In this document: in pieces, positions 52,135 through 61,336 of the stretch
Layout of the letters: each line of letters opens with the position of its first letter
How positions within the stretch are numbered: the stretch's first letter is position 1
Source of the DNA: Streptomyces sp. SAT1
Lineage (GTDB): Bacteria; Actinomycetota; Actinomycetes; Streptomycetales; Streptomycetaceae
Reading direction: 5' to 3'
DNA length: 64,000 nucleotides
Assembly: GCF_001654495.1 (NCBI RefSeq)
Contig: NZ_CP015849.1
Location: 2,951,501-3,015,500, forward strand
Position numbers and translations under genes: made by a program
Notes under the pieces: model-generated
Told to the model about the DNA's origin: nothing
Database searches by the model: none
The model's input: only the letters and a program-made list of their open reading frames with translations

Positions 52135-52332
52135 TTACCGGTCGTAGTCCTCGTCGAGGCGGTCGTGGGCCTCGTCGTGCGTGTCCTCGATGCCCTGGCG
52201 GGCGCGGTCACGCTGCTGGTCACCGCGCTGCCCGGCACGCTGGCCGGCCTTCTCGCGGCCCTCCTGGACGCGCTCCTTGCCCTGCTGCTGCCACTGCTTG
52301 GCCTGCTCCTGGGACTTGTCCTTCATACCCAT
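52135..52332 (-). CDS. Small hydrophilic Gln/Arg/Asp-rich protein
   Basis: A 65-residue protein without hydrophobic segments: MGMKDKSQEQAKQWQQQ, then heptad-like Q/R/G repeats (GQRAGQRGDQQRDRARQG) and an acidic end. The composition recalls CsbD-like or LEA-like stress proteins, but I see no firm family. GGAGTG precedes the ATG at nine bases, so it is very likely translated. Confidence 0.7.
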   Translation of the reverse strand: MGMKDKSQEQAKQWQQQGKERVQEGREKAGQRAGQRGDQQRDRARQGIEDTHDEAHDRLDEDYDR

Positions 52333-52428
52333 GCTGTGTCACTCCCGTGTGGGTGAATGCGGCCCCCAAGTGGGTGAGGGGACCGGCCTCGACCAGATTC
52401 ACACGGGTGGTGACCCTGTGCATGTCGA

Positions 52429-53322
52429 TCAGTGACGGTCGGTAGTTGACACCGTCCGGTGCTGTTCGTCGGCGGCGCCGCCCGCTCCGACGAGCCCGGT
52501 GCGCATGCCCGTCAGCCGGTCCGCGAACCGCCGCATCTCCCGCTGCCCCACCGTCCCGATGACACCCGGCAGATAACCGCGCGTCCCCTGCATCCCGCGC
52601 AGCCACCACTGCCCGTAGACATGGCCGGAGCGCCGCTCGATGCCGTCCACGATCCGGTCCACCGCCGGACCCAGCGGATACGTCTTGTTGGCCGGCCACG
52701 GCAGCCGCTGCCTCAACTCCCGCATGACGTCGTCCTGATCGGCCCCGCGCACCATGTCCGTGTCGGTCCAGGACAGGTACGCCACGCCCACCCGCACGCC
52801 CCGGTGGCCGACTTCGGCGCGCAGGCTGTGCGCGTACGCCTCCACACCGGACTTGGAGGCGCAGTACGCCGTCATCATCGGCGCCGGGGTCATCGCGGCG
52901 AGCGAGGCGACCTGGAGGAGGTAGCCCCGGCTCTCGGTCAGCGCGGGCAGGAACGCCCGGCCGGTGACCGCCGAGCCGATGAGGTTGACCTCGATCACCC
53001 GCCGCCAGGACCGCGGGTCGGAGTCGGCGAACGGACCGCCGGTCGCCACACCGGCGTTGGCGACGGCGATGTCCACCCGGCCGAACCGCTCCTTCACCTC
53101 GGCCGCCACCCGGGCCATCGCCTCGTGGTCGGTGACGTCGGCGTGCCAGTGGCCGCTCTCGCCGTGCAGCCGCTCGGCGACCTGCTTGAGCGCGTCCGGC
53201 TCCAGGCCCACCAGCGCCACCCGCGCGCCGCGCGCGGAGAGTTTGCGGGCGAGCAGTTCGCCGACGCCCCGCGCGGCGCCCGTGACGACCGCTACCTGTC
53301 CCTCCAGCGGGAACCTGCTCAT
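52429..53322 (-). CDS. Short-chain dehydrogenase/reductase
   Basis: A 297-residue classical SDR: cofactor motif TGAARGVGE (14-22), NAGVA, catalytic Ser in LLQVASLAAM and the Y-x3-K pair in MTAYCASKSGVEAY. D-V-T in WHADVTDHEAM marks the adenine pocket. A C-terminal extension of about 60 residues (YGQWWLRGMQGTRGYLPG) is longer than usual. ATG at 53322 overlaps the stop of the hydrolase gene by four bases, making it third in a monooxygenase-hydrolase-SDR operon. The substrate is probably a ketone or alcohol linked to the monooxygenase. Confidence 0.88.
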   Translation of the reverse strand: MSRFPLEGQVAVVTGAARGVGELLARKLSARGARVALVGLEPDALKQVAERLHGESGHWHADVTDHEAMARVAAEVKERFGRVDIAVANAGVATGGPFADSDPRSWRRVIEVNLIGSAVTGRAFLPALTESRGYLLQVASLAAMTPAPMMTAYCASKSGVEAYAHSLRAEVGHRGVRVGVAYLSWTDTDMVRGADQDDVMRELRQRLPWPANKTYPLGPAVDRIVDGIERRSGHVYGQWWLRGMQGTRGYLPGVIGTVGQREMRRFADRLTGMRTGLVGAGGAADEQHRTVSTTDRH

Positions 53323-54299
53323 GCGCCCTCTCCGATCCGTGCGGTGTCGTTGTCGTTTCCGGTTCCGGTTCCGGTTCCGGTTCCGGTTCCGCGTGCGCGT
53401 ATGTGCCCGGCGACGAGGTCCCGTATCTTCCCGGTGACCTGGTCCGGTGCCTCCATGGGTGTCATGTGGCCGCGCGCGGGCAGTTCGGTCAGGCCCACGC
53501 ACTGCGGCAGCGCCGCCGCCAGCGACCGCGCGTGCACCGGCGGCGTGAGCCGGTCGGCGGTGCCCACGAGCACCGCGGCGGGCACCCGCACCTGCCGTGC
53601 GCCCGCGTCGAGCTGGAGCGAGTCCAGCACCCGCGACCAGGCGTGGCGCACCCGGCGCGGGCAGGCGTGCACGATCCGGGCGCACGCCTCGACCACGTGC
53701 GGCGCCGAACGCGGGCCCATCGTCGCGTACTTGAGGATCCGCAGGGCGAGCGGCGTGACCGGCCCGAGCGGGGCCCGGGAGCCGAGGATCCGCCGGGTCA
53801 GCCCGGTGCGCAGCCGGCCGCCCCGCAGCAGCGGCACGACGGTGGCCTCCTCGACCAGCCGCGAACTGCCCGTGCTGCACAGCAGGACGGCCGCCGCGTG
53901 CTCCTGGAAGCCGGGCCGCCCGGCCGCGGCCAGCACCGTCATCCCGCCCATCGAGTGGCCCGCGACCACCGCCCGCTCGCCCGGGGCGAGGGTCGCGCCG
54001 AGCACGGCCTCCAGGTCGTCGGCGAGCGCCTCGGTGCTGCACACCTCGTGCGCGGGGCTGCGGCCGTGGCCGCGCTGGTCGTAGGCGATCACCCTGTGGT
54101 CGGCGGCGAGTTCGCGGATCTGCGCGGCCCAGAAGGCGGTGGAGCAGGTCCAGCCGTGCGCGAGGACGACCGCGGGCGCCCCTTCGGGCCCGTGCACCTC
54201 CACGTGCAGCCGGGCGCCGCCGGTGGAGGAGACGGTGAGTTCGCGGGCGGGGACGGGCGGGGCGTACGGGCCGGCCGTGACGCGGGTCAGCCGGCTCAC
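53319..54299 (-). CDS. Alpha/beta hydrolase
   Basis: A 326-residue alpha/beta-hydrolase. Oxyanion region VVLAHGWTCSTAFW, nucleophile in VVAGHSMGGMTVL, Asp in VLVGTADRLTPP and His in ARGHMTPMEAP. Its C-terminus is a Gly-Thr repeat coded by a (GGTTCC)n microsatellite. The stop overlaps the SDR start and its GTG overlaps the monooxygenase stop (GTGA). Next to a Baeyer-Villiger-type enzyme, it may open the lactone or ester formed. Confidence 0.88.
   Translation of the reverse strand: MSRLTRVTAGPYAPPVPARELTVSSTGGARLHVEVHGPEGAPAVVLAHGWTCSTAFWAAQIRELAADHRVIAYDQRGHGRSPAHEVCSTEALADDLEAVLGATLAPGERAVVAGHSMGGMTVLAAAGRPGFQEHAAAVLLCSTGSSRLVEEATVVPLLRGGRLRTGLTRRILGSRAPLGPVTPLALRILKYATMGPRSAPHVVEACARIVHACPRRVRHAWSRVLDSLQLDAGARQVRVPAAVLVGTADRLTPPVHARSLAAALPQCVGLTELPARGHMTPMEAPDQVTGKIRDLVAGHIRARGTGTGTGTGTGNDNDTARIGEGA
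53361..53390. repeat. (GGTTCC)5 hexanucleotide microsatellite in coding sequence
   Basis: Five perfect GGTTCC units at 53361-53390 with partial copies at the flank. On the minus strand they code for alternating Gly-Thr in the hydrolase C-terminus. Unit changes keep the frame, so length variation would be tolerated. Confidence 0.85.
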
Positions 54300-55858
54300 G
54301 CCTGCACCTCCGCGGGCCGGGACGCGGCGGGCGCGGGCGAGGGGGCCCCGCTCGCGCCGGTCCCGGGCGTCCTGGACGCTTTGGGCGCCCGTACGACCTC
54401 GTACTCGGCGAGGTCCACGCGCCGGGTGGCGCGGCGGAACTCGGTGGTGGTGCCGGGCCAGACAGTGGTGTTGCGGCCGGCCGCGTCCAGGTACCAGCTG
54501 GTGCAGCCGCCGGTGTTCCACACGGTGCGCTTCATGCGCTCCTGCACCGTGCGGTTCCAGGCGTTCACCGCGCTCTGCCGGACGTCGAGGGCGGTCCCCG
54601 GGCCGAGGACGTCCAACTGGCGCAGATAGTCGGCCATGTAGTTCAGCTGGGACTCGATCATGAGGATCATCGAGGAGTTGCCGAGGCCGGTGTTGGGGCC
54701 GATGATCGTCATGCAGTTCGGGAAACCGGCCGCGGTGGCGCCGCGCAGCGCGGCCATGCCGTTCTTCCAGGTCTCCGCCAGGGTGCGGCCGTCCGCGCCG
54801 ACGACCCGCTCGGCGATCGGCATGTCCGTGACGTGGAAGCCGGTGCCGAAGACGATCGCGTCGACCTCGGTCTCGGTGCCGTCGGCGGCGACCACGGTCG
54901 AGCCGCGGATCTCGCTGAGCCCGCTGGCCACCACGTCCACGTTGTCCCGGGCGAGCGCCGGGTAGTAGGTGCTGGAGAGCAGGATCCGCTTGCAGCCGAT
55001 GCGGTAGTCGGGGGTGAGCTTGGCGCGCAGCGCCGGGTCCTTGACGGCGCGGGCCATGTTGCGCTGGGCGATCTTCTCGACGAAGCCGAGTTCGTCGGGC
55101 CGCTTGGTGAACGCCTGCACCTGGAGTTCGCGGATGCCCCACAGCAGGCCGCGGCGCAGCCGGGTGGTGGCGGGCACCGCGCGGTGCAGGGAGCGCTCCA
55201 GGCCGCTGATGGCGCGGTCGACGCGGGGCATCACCCACGGCGGGGTGCGCTGGAAGAGCGTGAGGCGGGCGACCTCGGGCTGGATGGACGGCACGATCTG
55301 GATGGCGGAGGCACCGGTGCCGACCATGGCGACCCGCTTGCCCGCGAGGTCGTAGCCGTGGTCCCAGCGGGCGGAGTGGAAGACCTTGCCGGGGAAGGTG
55401 TCCAGGCCCTTGATGTCCGGGATCTTCGGGTCGGACAGCGGTCCGGTCGCGGAGACCACGACGTCCGCGCTGAGGCTGCCGCTGCTGGTCTCGATGTCCC
55501 AGCACAGCCGCTCGGCGTTCCAGGCCGCCTTCTTCACCTCGGAGCCGAAGCGCAGGTGCGGGCGGAGCCCGAAGGTGTCGGCGACATGCTCCAGATAGGA
55601 GCGGATGTGCTGCTGGCCGGAGAAGGTGCGCGGCCACTCCGGGTTGGGCGCGAAGGAGAAGGAGTAGAGGTGGGAGGGCACGTCGCAGGCGCACCCGGGA
55701 TAGCTGTTGTCCCGCCAGGTGCCGCCGACGCTGTCCGCGCGCTCCAGCACGACGAAGTCGGTGATCCCCTCCCGGCGCAGGCGCACCGCGGCGCCCAGTC
55801 CGCCGAACCCGGACCCGATCACCGCCACCCGTACGTGTGCGTACTCGTGCTCGGCCAT
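54296..55858 (-). CDS. Flavin-containing monooxygenase, Baeyer-Villiger type
   Basis: A 520-residue FAD/NADPH enzyme. It has the FAD motif IGSGFGGLGAAVRL, GGTWRDNSYPGCACD, the BVMO fingerprint KVFHSARWDHGYDL, the NADPH motif MVGTGASAIQIVP, and the FMO motif FGTGFHVTDM. It oxidises a ketone or related substrate. The C-terminus is Pro/Ala-rich. ATG at 55858 has GGAGG eight bases upstream. First gene of the operon with hydrolase and SDR, divergent from a MerR regulator. Confidence 0.92.
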   Translation of the reverse strand: MAEHEYAHVRVAVIGSGFGGLGAAVRLRREGITDFVVLERADSVGGTWRDNSYPGCACDVPSHLYSFSFAPNPEWPRTFSGQQHIRSYLEHVADTFGLRPHLRFGSEVKKAAWNAERLCWDIETSSGSLSADVVVSATGPLSDPKIPDIKGLDTFPGKVFHSARWDHGYDLAGKRVAMVGTGASAIQIVPSIQPEVARLTLFQRTPPWVMPRVDRAISGLERSLHRAVPATTRLRRGLLWGIRELQVQAFTKRPDELGFVEKIAQRNMARAVKDPALRAKLTPDYRIGCKRILLSSTYYPALARDNVDVVASGLSEIRGSTVVAADGTETEVDAIVFGTGFHVTDMPIAERVVGADGRTLAETWKNGMAALRGATAAGFPNCMTIIGPNTGLGNSSMILMIESQLNYMADYLRQLDVLGPGTALDVRQSAVNAWNRTVQERMKRTVWNTGGCTSWYLDAAGRNTTVWPGTTTEFRRATRRVDLAEYEVVRAPKASRTPGTGASGAPSPAPAASRPAEVQA

Positions 55859-55922
55859 TGAGCGCCCCTCCATGCCTCGCGTGACCCACGTGCGTGCCGC
55901 GGGCCCAGCCTCCAGCGACTCT

Positions 55923-55976
55923 GCCAGTGAACACTGGCGCAATGGGGAGCGTAGAGGAGCGGCGTACCGATCGGTA
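55923..55976. promoter_or_regulatory. Two palindromes between the monooxygenase and merR
   Basis: GCCAGTG-AA-CACTGGC (55923-55938) and TACCGATCGGTA (55965-55976) are perfect inverted repeats in a 166-base divergent region. They look like operators for two-fold symmetric repressors. MerR proteins usually bind a spaced repeat between -35 and -10, so the second protein involved may be encoded elsewhere. Confidence 0.55.
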
Positions 55977-56024
55977 GGGGTCGGGACCGGGAAAGTTACC
56001 GGCGGTACAACATAGGCTGCCGGT

Positions 56025-56702
56025 GTGGCTGAGGACGCTGGACGACCGGACGGGCAGGGCGGCGGCCCGCGCGAGTACCGCATGGAGGAGCTGGCGCGGC
56101 TGGCCGGCATCACCGTGCGCACCCTGCGCTTCTACCGCGAACGCAAGCTGATACCCCCGCCCCGCCGTGAGGGCCGTATCGCCTGGTACGACGACCATCA
56201 CTTGGCCCGGCTGCGCACCATCACGGCCCTGCTGGAACGCGGCCACACGCTCAGCGGCATCGCCGAGCTGGCCGAGGCGTTCGACCACGGCCGCGACGTC
56301 GGCGACCTGCTCGGCGTGGGCGAGCCCACCGAGGAGACCCCGGTCCGCCTCACCCCCGAGGAACTCGCCGACCACTTCGCGGGCGAGGTCACCGCGGAGA
56401 ACCTGGCCGCCGCCATGGACCTCGGTTACCTCGGCACCGACGGCGACGAGATCGTCCACGTCAGCCGCCGGCTGCTCGACGTCTCCGCCGCCCTGGTCCG
56501 CGAGGGCATCCCGCTGGCCGCGGTCCTGGCCGCCGGCCACCGCGTCCGCGCCCACGCCGAGGCCCTGGCCGAGCTCTTCACCGACCTCATCACCCACCAC
56601 GGCACCGAGAAGGACCTCCACCGCCTGCGCCCCCTGGCGAAGAGCGTGGTGGACGCGGAACTGTCGATGGCTCTGGACCGGCGGCTGAACAAGGGGGCGT
56701 GA
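56025..56702 (+). CDS. MerR family transcriptional regulator
   Basis: A 225-residue MerR-type regulator. The DNA-binding part reads YRMEELARLAGITVRTLRFYRERKL then GRIAWYDDHHLARLRTI; a long C-terminal region has LDVSAALVREGIPLAAVLAAG. No metal cysteine cluster, so an organic ligand is likely. GTG at 56025 follows TAGGCT by about six bases. It probably controls the divergent monooxygenase operon. Confidence 0.9.
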   Translation: MAEDAGRPDGQGGGPREYRMEELARLAGITVRTLRFYRERKLIPPPRREGRIAWYDDHHLARLRTITALLERGHTLSGIAELAEAFDHGRDVGDLLGVGEPTEETPVRLTPEELADHFAGEVTAENLAAAMDLGYLGTDGDEIVHVSRRLLDVSAALVREGIPLAAVLAAGHRVRAHAEALAELFTDLITHHGTEKDLHRLRPLAKSVVDAELSMALDRRLNKGA

Positions 56703-56900
56703 GGGCGCCGGGGGTACCCGAGGCGCAGATGCAGCAACAACCTGCCACCGTTGCGTATGTGCCGGGCGTTCACTCCATCGAGGCACATTCCGCACAACAG
56801 CGGACGGAAGCGCGTTCGCTCTCCGAGAGTGAGAACGAAAGGCCCCGGCGACTGTGCGACCAGCCCCGGGGTACGGCCGACACTCTCCAGGAGCGCCGAC

Positions 56901-58238
56901 ATGCCCGAGCATAACCGTCCACCGCACGGGGCCACTTCGGCTCGCACCGGATCGCCACGAGCCCTCGGTGCCGTACGCCTCAGCTGCCTCACGAAGGCAA
57001 CCACGTCACCCGGCAGGCAGCGCGCCGCGATCCGACTGTGTGCGGAGCAGTTGAACCTGACCCTGATCGCGGAGGCCGCGGACCTGGGGGTCTCCGCGCA
57101 CACGACATCTCCGTTCGAGCGCCCGTCCCTGTCGCCCTGGCTGCGGCATCCCGAGAAATACGACGCTGTCGTGTGGTCGCACGTGGACCGCGCCGTACGA
57201 TCCCTCGCCCATATGTCCCAGCTGATCGAGTGGGGCCGCTCCCGCACGAGGACGCTCGTCTTCGGGATGCCCGAGGAAGACTGGCCGCTGGTGGTCACGC
57301 CGCAGGCGGACAGGCTCGTCGTCCGCCGTTGCCTGGACCTGGCCCATGCGGCCGAGCAGGAAGCCCGTGCCATCTCCGCTCGGCTCACCGGTGCCCACGA
57401 GGCGCTGCGCGCCGCAGGCCGGTACGGCGGCGGCCTCGTCCCCTTCGGCTACCGCAAGGTTCCGCACGCCTCCGGCGCCGGTTGGTCCCTGGCCCCCGAT
57501 CCCGAAACCGCCGCCCTCGTCCTCTCGATCGTGGAGGACGTGCACGCGGGGCGCTCCCTGGTGGCCGTCGCACAGCGCCTGAACGACCAGGGTGTGCCGG
57601 TCCCCCGTGACCGCCACGCCCAGTTGCAGGGCCGGCCCACGGGCGGCCGGCGCCACGGGCGCGACTTCGAACGGTTCCGCTGGACGTCGGGCACGCTCTC
57701 GAAGGTACTGCGCAGCCCGTCATTGGCCGGGCACCGCACCCACCGGGGCCGGACCGTCCGTGATCACTCCGGTACACCGGTACTCATCGGACAGCCGCTG
57801 CTGTCTGCGGAGGACTTCGATGCGCTGCAGGACGTGCTCGCAGCACGCTCGAACGGCACCCGCCGCCCGCGGAGCCGGACGACGTCGCTGCTCACGGGTG
57901 TCGTGTACTGCGCGGGCTGCGGTGGGCGCATGTACTTCGCCGCACGTAAAGGGCGGCCGTACGGCGACTATGTGTGCCGAGCGACCGCACGCGGCGACGT
58001 ATGCCCCGCTCCGGGCGGAATGCGCTCCGACTGGCTCGAGAGCTACACAGCCGACCGCTATCACCAGGCGACAGCGGCGACGGCGCCCGTCTCCCGTGAG
58101 GACCTGCTCCGCGACGACGTTCGCGTCACCGTGGCGAAAGGACGATCCGGCGGTGGCCGCGAACGACTGGCCGGGCCGGACACCTCACGTCTGACGTTCG
58201 TCCTCGGAAGTTCCCTGCCGGACCGGCCACAGCGCTGA
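56901..58238 (+). CDS. Serine-type site-specific recombinase, compact or diverged
   Basis: A 445-residue recombinase. The catalytic Ser is S28 in AVRLSCL, with TSPGRQRAAIRL after it, and the conserved Arg region is SHVDRAVRSLAHM. The Recombinase domain follows (RYGGGLVPFGYRKV, DPETAALVLSIVEDVHAG, RLNDQGVPVP), then the zinc ribbon YCAGCGGRMYFAARKG and YVCRA, and a short tail AKGRSGGGRERLAG. The usual long coiled coil is missing or very short. ATG at 56901 lies seven bases after AGGAG. No other phage or ICE gene is adjacent; it may be a remnant or a domesticated enzyme. Confidence 0.82.
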   Translation: MPEHNRPPHGATSARTGSPRALGAVRLSCLTKATTSPGRQRAAIRLCAEQLNLTLIAEAADLGVSAHTTSPFERPSLSPWLRHPEKYDAVVWSHVDRAVRSLAHMSQLIEWGRSRTRTLVFGMPEEDWPLVVTPQADRLVVRRCLDLAHAAEQEARAISARLTGAHEALRAAGRYGGGLVPFGYRKVPHASGAGWSLAPDPETAALVLSIVEDVHAGRSLVAVAQRLNDQGVPVPRDRHAQLQGRPTGGRRHGRDFERFRWTSGTLSKVLRSPSLAGHRTHRGRTVRDHSGTPVLIGQPLLSAEDFDALQDVLAARSNGTRRPRSRTTSLLTGVVYCAGCGGRMYFAARKGRPYGDYVCRATARGDVCPAPGGMRSDWLESYTADRYHQATAATAPVSREDLLRDDVRVTVAKGRSGGGRERLAGPDTSRLTFVLGSSLPDRPQR

Positions 58239-58285
58239 GCCGGAGCGGGCGGGGGATGCCTCGTCGGCACCCCCGCGCCGCGTTG

Positions 58286-59089
58286 TCACGGCTCGAAGAC
58301 CACCGTCACAGGGGCATGGTCCGACCAGCGCGCCTCGTGGCTGGCGGCTCGTTCCACATACGCCTTGACCGCTCGCCGGGCGAGCCCCGGAGTGGCGACG
58401 GCGAGGTCGATCCGCCATCCCGCGTCATTGTCGAAGGCCCGCCCCCGGTACGACCACCAGGTGTACGGTCCCGCCACGTCCGGGTGCAGGGCGCGCACCA
58501 CGTCGACATAGCCGCCGTCCGCCGGGTCCAGGACCCGGCTCAGCCACTCTCGCTCCTCGGGCAGGAAGCCGGAGTTCTTCTGGTTGGCGCGCCAGTTCTT
58601 CAGGTCGGCCTGCTGGTGGGCGATGTTCCAGTCGCCGCAGACCAGGACCTCGCGTCCGTCGGCGGCGGCCCGCTCGCGCAGCTCCTTGAGGTGGGCGAGG
58701 AACTCACCCATGAACCGGATCTTCTCGTCCTGCCGCTCGGTGCCGACCTCGCCGGAGGGCAGGTAGAGGGAGGCGACCGTCACACCCGGCAGGTCGGCCT
58801 CGACATAGCGCCCGCTGCCGTCGAACTCCGCCGAGCCGAAGCCGACACGGACGGCGTCCGGCTCGCGGCGGGTGTAGAGGGAGACGCCCGCGCGGCCCTT
58901 GGCGGCGGCGGGGGCGTGCACGGCGTGCCAGCCGACGGGCGTGCGCACCTGCTCGGGCAGTTGCTGCGGCTCGGCGCGCACCTCCTGGAGGCAGAGCACA
59001 TCGGCGCCGGTCAGCGCGAGCCACTCCACGAAGCCCTTCTTCGCGGCGGCACGCAGTCCGTTGACGTTGGCGGAGGTCACAGTGAGCAC
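58286..59089 (-). CDS. xth: Exodeoxyribonuclease III
   Basis: A 267-residue AP endonuclease/3' exonuclease for base-excision repair. Motifs: SANVNGLRAA, LCLQEVRAEPQQLP with the metal Glu, YLPSGE, CGDWNIAH, AFDNDAGWRIDLAVATP and the final SDHAPVTV with the catalytic D-H pair. GTG at 59089 (MLTVTSANVNG) is divergent from the GNAT gene. Confidence 0.93.
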   Translation of the reverse strand: MLTVTSANVNGLRAAAKKGFVEWLALTGADVLCLQEVRAEPQQLPEQVRTPVGWHAVHAPAAAKGRAGVSLYTRREPDAVRVGFGSAEFDGSGRYVEADLPGVTVASLYLPSGEVGTERQDEKIRFMGEFLAHLKELRERAAADGREVLVCGDWNIAHQQADLKNWRANQKNSGFLPEEREWLSRVLDPADGGYVDVVRALHPDVAGPYTWWSYRGRAFDNDAGWRIDLAVATPGLARRAVKAYVERAASHEARWSDHAPVTVVFEP

Positions 59090-59181
59090 TCGGGCACTTT
59101 ACCGGCACACTGGACGGGGTCCCGTAAGAGACCCGAGGCACCCTCTCCCGTTACCCACTGCATCGATATACGGTATCCAAC

Positions 59182-59661
59182 ATGTTCATTCGCCCTGTCG
59201 CCTTCGACCACCCCGACGCCGTCAAGCTGAACGACGAGGTCCAGGCCGAGTACCACGTGCGCTACGGCGACGGCGGCGACGCCACCCACCTGGACCCGGC
59301 CGACTTCCGCCCGCCGCACGGCGTCTACCTGATCGCCTACGACGAGGACGGCACCCCCGTCGCCACCGGCGGCTGGCGCAGCCAGGACAAGAACGCCGAG
59401 GGCAACGAGGACGGCGACGCCGAGGTGAAGCGCATGTTCGTGATCGAGTCCATGCGCGGCCGGGGCCTCGCCCGCCGCATCCTCGCCGCACTGGAGGAGG
59501 ACGCCCGCGCGGCGGGCCGCGTCCGCATGGTCCTGGAGACCGGCGACCAGCAGCCCGAGGCCATCGCCCTGTACACCTCCAGCGGCTACGAGCCCTGCGC
59601 CAAGTTCGGCTACTACCGGGAGTACGAGTCGAGCCTCTGCTACGCCAAGCCGCTGCGGTGA
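59182..59661 (+). CDS. GNAT family N-acetyltransferase
   Basis: A 159-residue acetyltransferase. The acetyl-CoA loop is VIESMRGRGLARRIL, preceded by AEVKRMFV, with LETGDQQPEAIALYTSSGYEPC near the end. ATG at 59182 has no ribosome site and follows GGTATCCAAC, so it may be leaderless. The substrate is not evident. Confidence 0.88.
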   Translation: MFIRPVAFDHPDAVKLNDEVQAEYHVRYGDGGDATHLDPADFRPPHGVYLIAYDEDGTPVATGGWRSQDKNAEGNEDGDAEVKRMFVIESMRGRGLARRILAALEEDARAAGRVRMVLETGDQQPEAIALYTSSGYEPCAKFGYYREYESSLCYAKPLR

Positions 59662-59926
59662 CGGCGGACGGCCGACGGGAAGGAGCGACGGCTCCGGCTC
59701 CCCGCCGACGGCCGCCGGGGAACGAGGAGAGTCCGGGGGCGGACGAACCTCGGGAACGGAACCCCGGCCTGTCAGTGGCGCCATGGATGATCCGTCGCAT
59801 GACACACGGTTCTGGGGACGCCCTGCGCCCTCTCGCCCTTCGGCGTCTGCCATCCGAGATCGAGGTCCCGGAAGATCTGGCCGGGCGGCGCTTCGAGCGG
59901 GCTAGGTCCGCCCGGCGGTGCGGCTG

Positions 59927-61162
59927 ATGGCCGCGGCGGCTCCCGCCTGGGGAGTCCAGTACACGCTGAGCCTGCCGGACGAGGACGCCGCCCGCGCCGC
60001 CGCGGCTGAGCTGTCCGGGAACGGGCACCGTCTGACGGCGGCGCGCGTCCATGATCACTTCAGGTTCGATCCGTCGAGCTTCTGGCACGGTCGGCCGTCG
60101 ACGGACCCCGGCCTGGAGGGGTGGTGGCAGGTCTTCTCGCTGGCCGTCCACAGCGGGTACGAGCGCCTGGCACTCGAACCGTTCCTCCGGAGCGAGCGGA
60201 TCCGGGTGGCCCAGGGCGCCCGTGCCCACGGCGGATTCCAGCAGGGGTACAGCGAGGGGCATGCCACGACTCTCGAAAGGGGCTTCGTACGGGACGGCCT
60301 GGTCCATGAGCGGGCCGGTGCCGATGTCGCCCTTCCGAGTCCGCTGCCCGAGGACCCCGCGCGTCCCCCGGCCGGACCGCCGTGGAAGAACAGCGGAACC
60401 GGTGAGCCCGCGACGCTGGTCCGGGCCGCGGTGGCGGTCGCCGAACGCATGTACGGCAGCGCAGAGGGCGCGCCGGACGCCGTGGAGTGGCTGCTCGACG
60501 AGGAGTTCGCGTTCGGCGAGCCCTATGAGACGGCGGACGAGTTCCTCGGCGAGCTCGCGGACGCCGTGGCGCACCAGGGCACCTGCAGCGTCGCCACGGC
60601 CGAGGCCGTCCCGTTCCTCATGGAACTGGTCCGGGACGACGGCGTCGCGCCCGACTGCCGACTGATTCTGCTCGGCGACCTGCTGCGGCTCGCCGCTTCG
60701 GGGCCGGCAACGACGGTCTCCCTGGCCGACCGCGTCACCGCGCTCGGGGGTGCCCCTCAGGAGTCTGCGGCCGAGCACCTGACCCGGCGGGCCATCGGCA
60801 GCGACCTGCCGGGGCTGCTGTCCCGCTGGGACACCGAACCCGATGCCGTCCGCTTCGCCCTCACCGCCCTCGCCGCGCTCTGCGACGCTCCTGACCAGCG
60901 CGTACTCTCAGGTCTCGCCGTTCTCCCGGCGCCGCCGGGCAGCTCCCGCGCCGATGTCGTGTCGCTCATGGCGGCCCTGCTCGGCGACGACCGAGAAGGA
61001 CTGGCACCCGCACTGGACCGCCTGAGCTCCTGGCTCCCTTCCGTCGTGGAGAAGGGAGCCAGCCCGAACGTGGTTCTCCGGAACCTGGGGCGGGCCGTCC
61101 TCCCGGACCTCGTCCTCGCAGGCCCGGCACCGGGAACCGCAGCGGAACGTGATCGGCCATGA
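59927..61162 (+). CDS. Unknown soluble protein, helical
   Basis: About 411 residues, with no domain I recognise. The first 110 residues have alternating strands and helices (GVQYTLSLPDEDAARAAAAELS, GWWQVFSLAVHSGYERLALEPFLR). The remainder reads as helical repeats (AEAVPFLMELVRDDG, AVRFALTALAALCDAP, VVSLMAALLGDD). Composition is core-like. ATG at 59927 or GTG at 59918 may be the start. The plan recalls immunity-type proteins next to polymorphic toxins, but no toxin is nearby. The 256 bases before it show nothing else. Confidence 0.65.
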   Translation: MAAAAPAWGVQYTLSLPDEDAARAAAAELSGNGHRLTAARVHDHFRFDPSSFWHGRPSTDPGLEGWWQVFSLAVHSGYERLALEPFLRSERIRVAQGARAHGGFQQGYSEGHATTLERGFVRDGLVHERAGADVALPSPLPEDPARPPAGPPWKNSGTGEPATLVRAAVAVAERMYGSAEGAPDAVEWLLDEEFAFGEPYETADEFLGELADAVAHQGTCSVATAEAVPFLMELVRDDGVAPDCRLILLGDLLRLAASGPATTVSLADRVTALGGAPQESAAEHLTRRAIGSDLPGLLSRWDTEPDAVRFALTALAALCDAPDQRVLSGLAVLPAPPGSSRADVVSLMAALLGDDREGLAPALDRLSSWLPSVVEKGASPNVVLRNLGRAVLPDLVLAGPAPGTAAERDRP

Positions 61163-61336
61163 ATGTTGACGACGTTAAGAATTACGACTGGCAACGCAGA
61201 CATACAGGTCAGGGGCGTCAGGCATCAGCCTCACCTCAACTGCCATACCTAATCGGCCATTTGGCTGCCAAACTCGGCTGGCATTCCCTACGATGACTGC
61301 CGATGTCCCGTCGTACGGGAGGCCGAGGAGGGGCAG

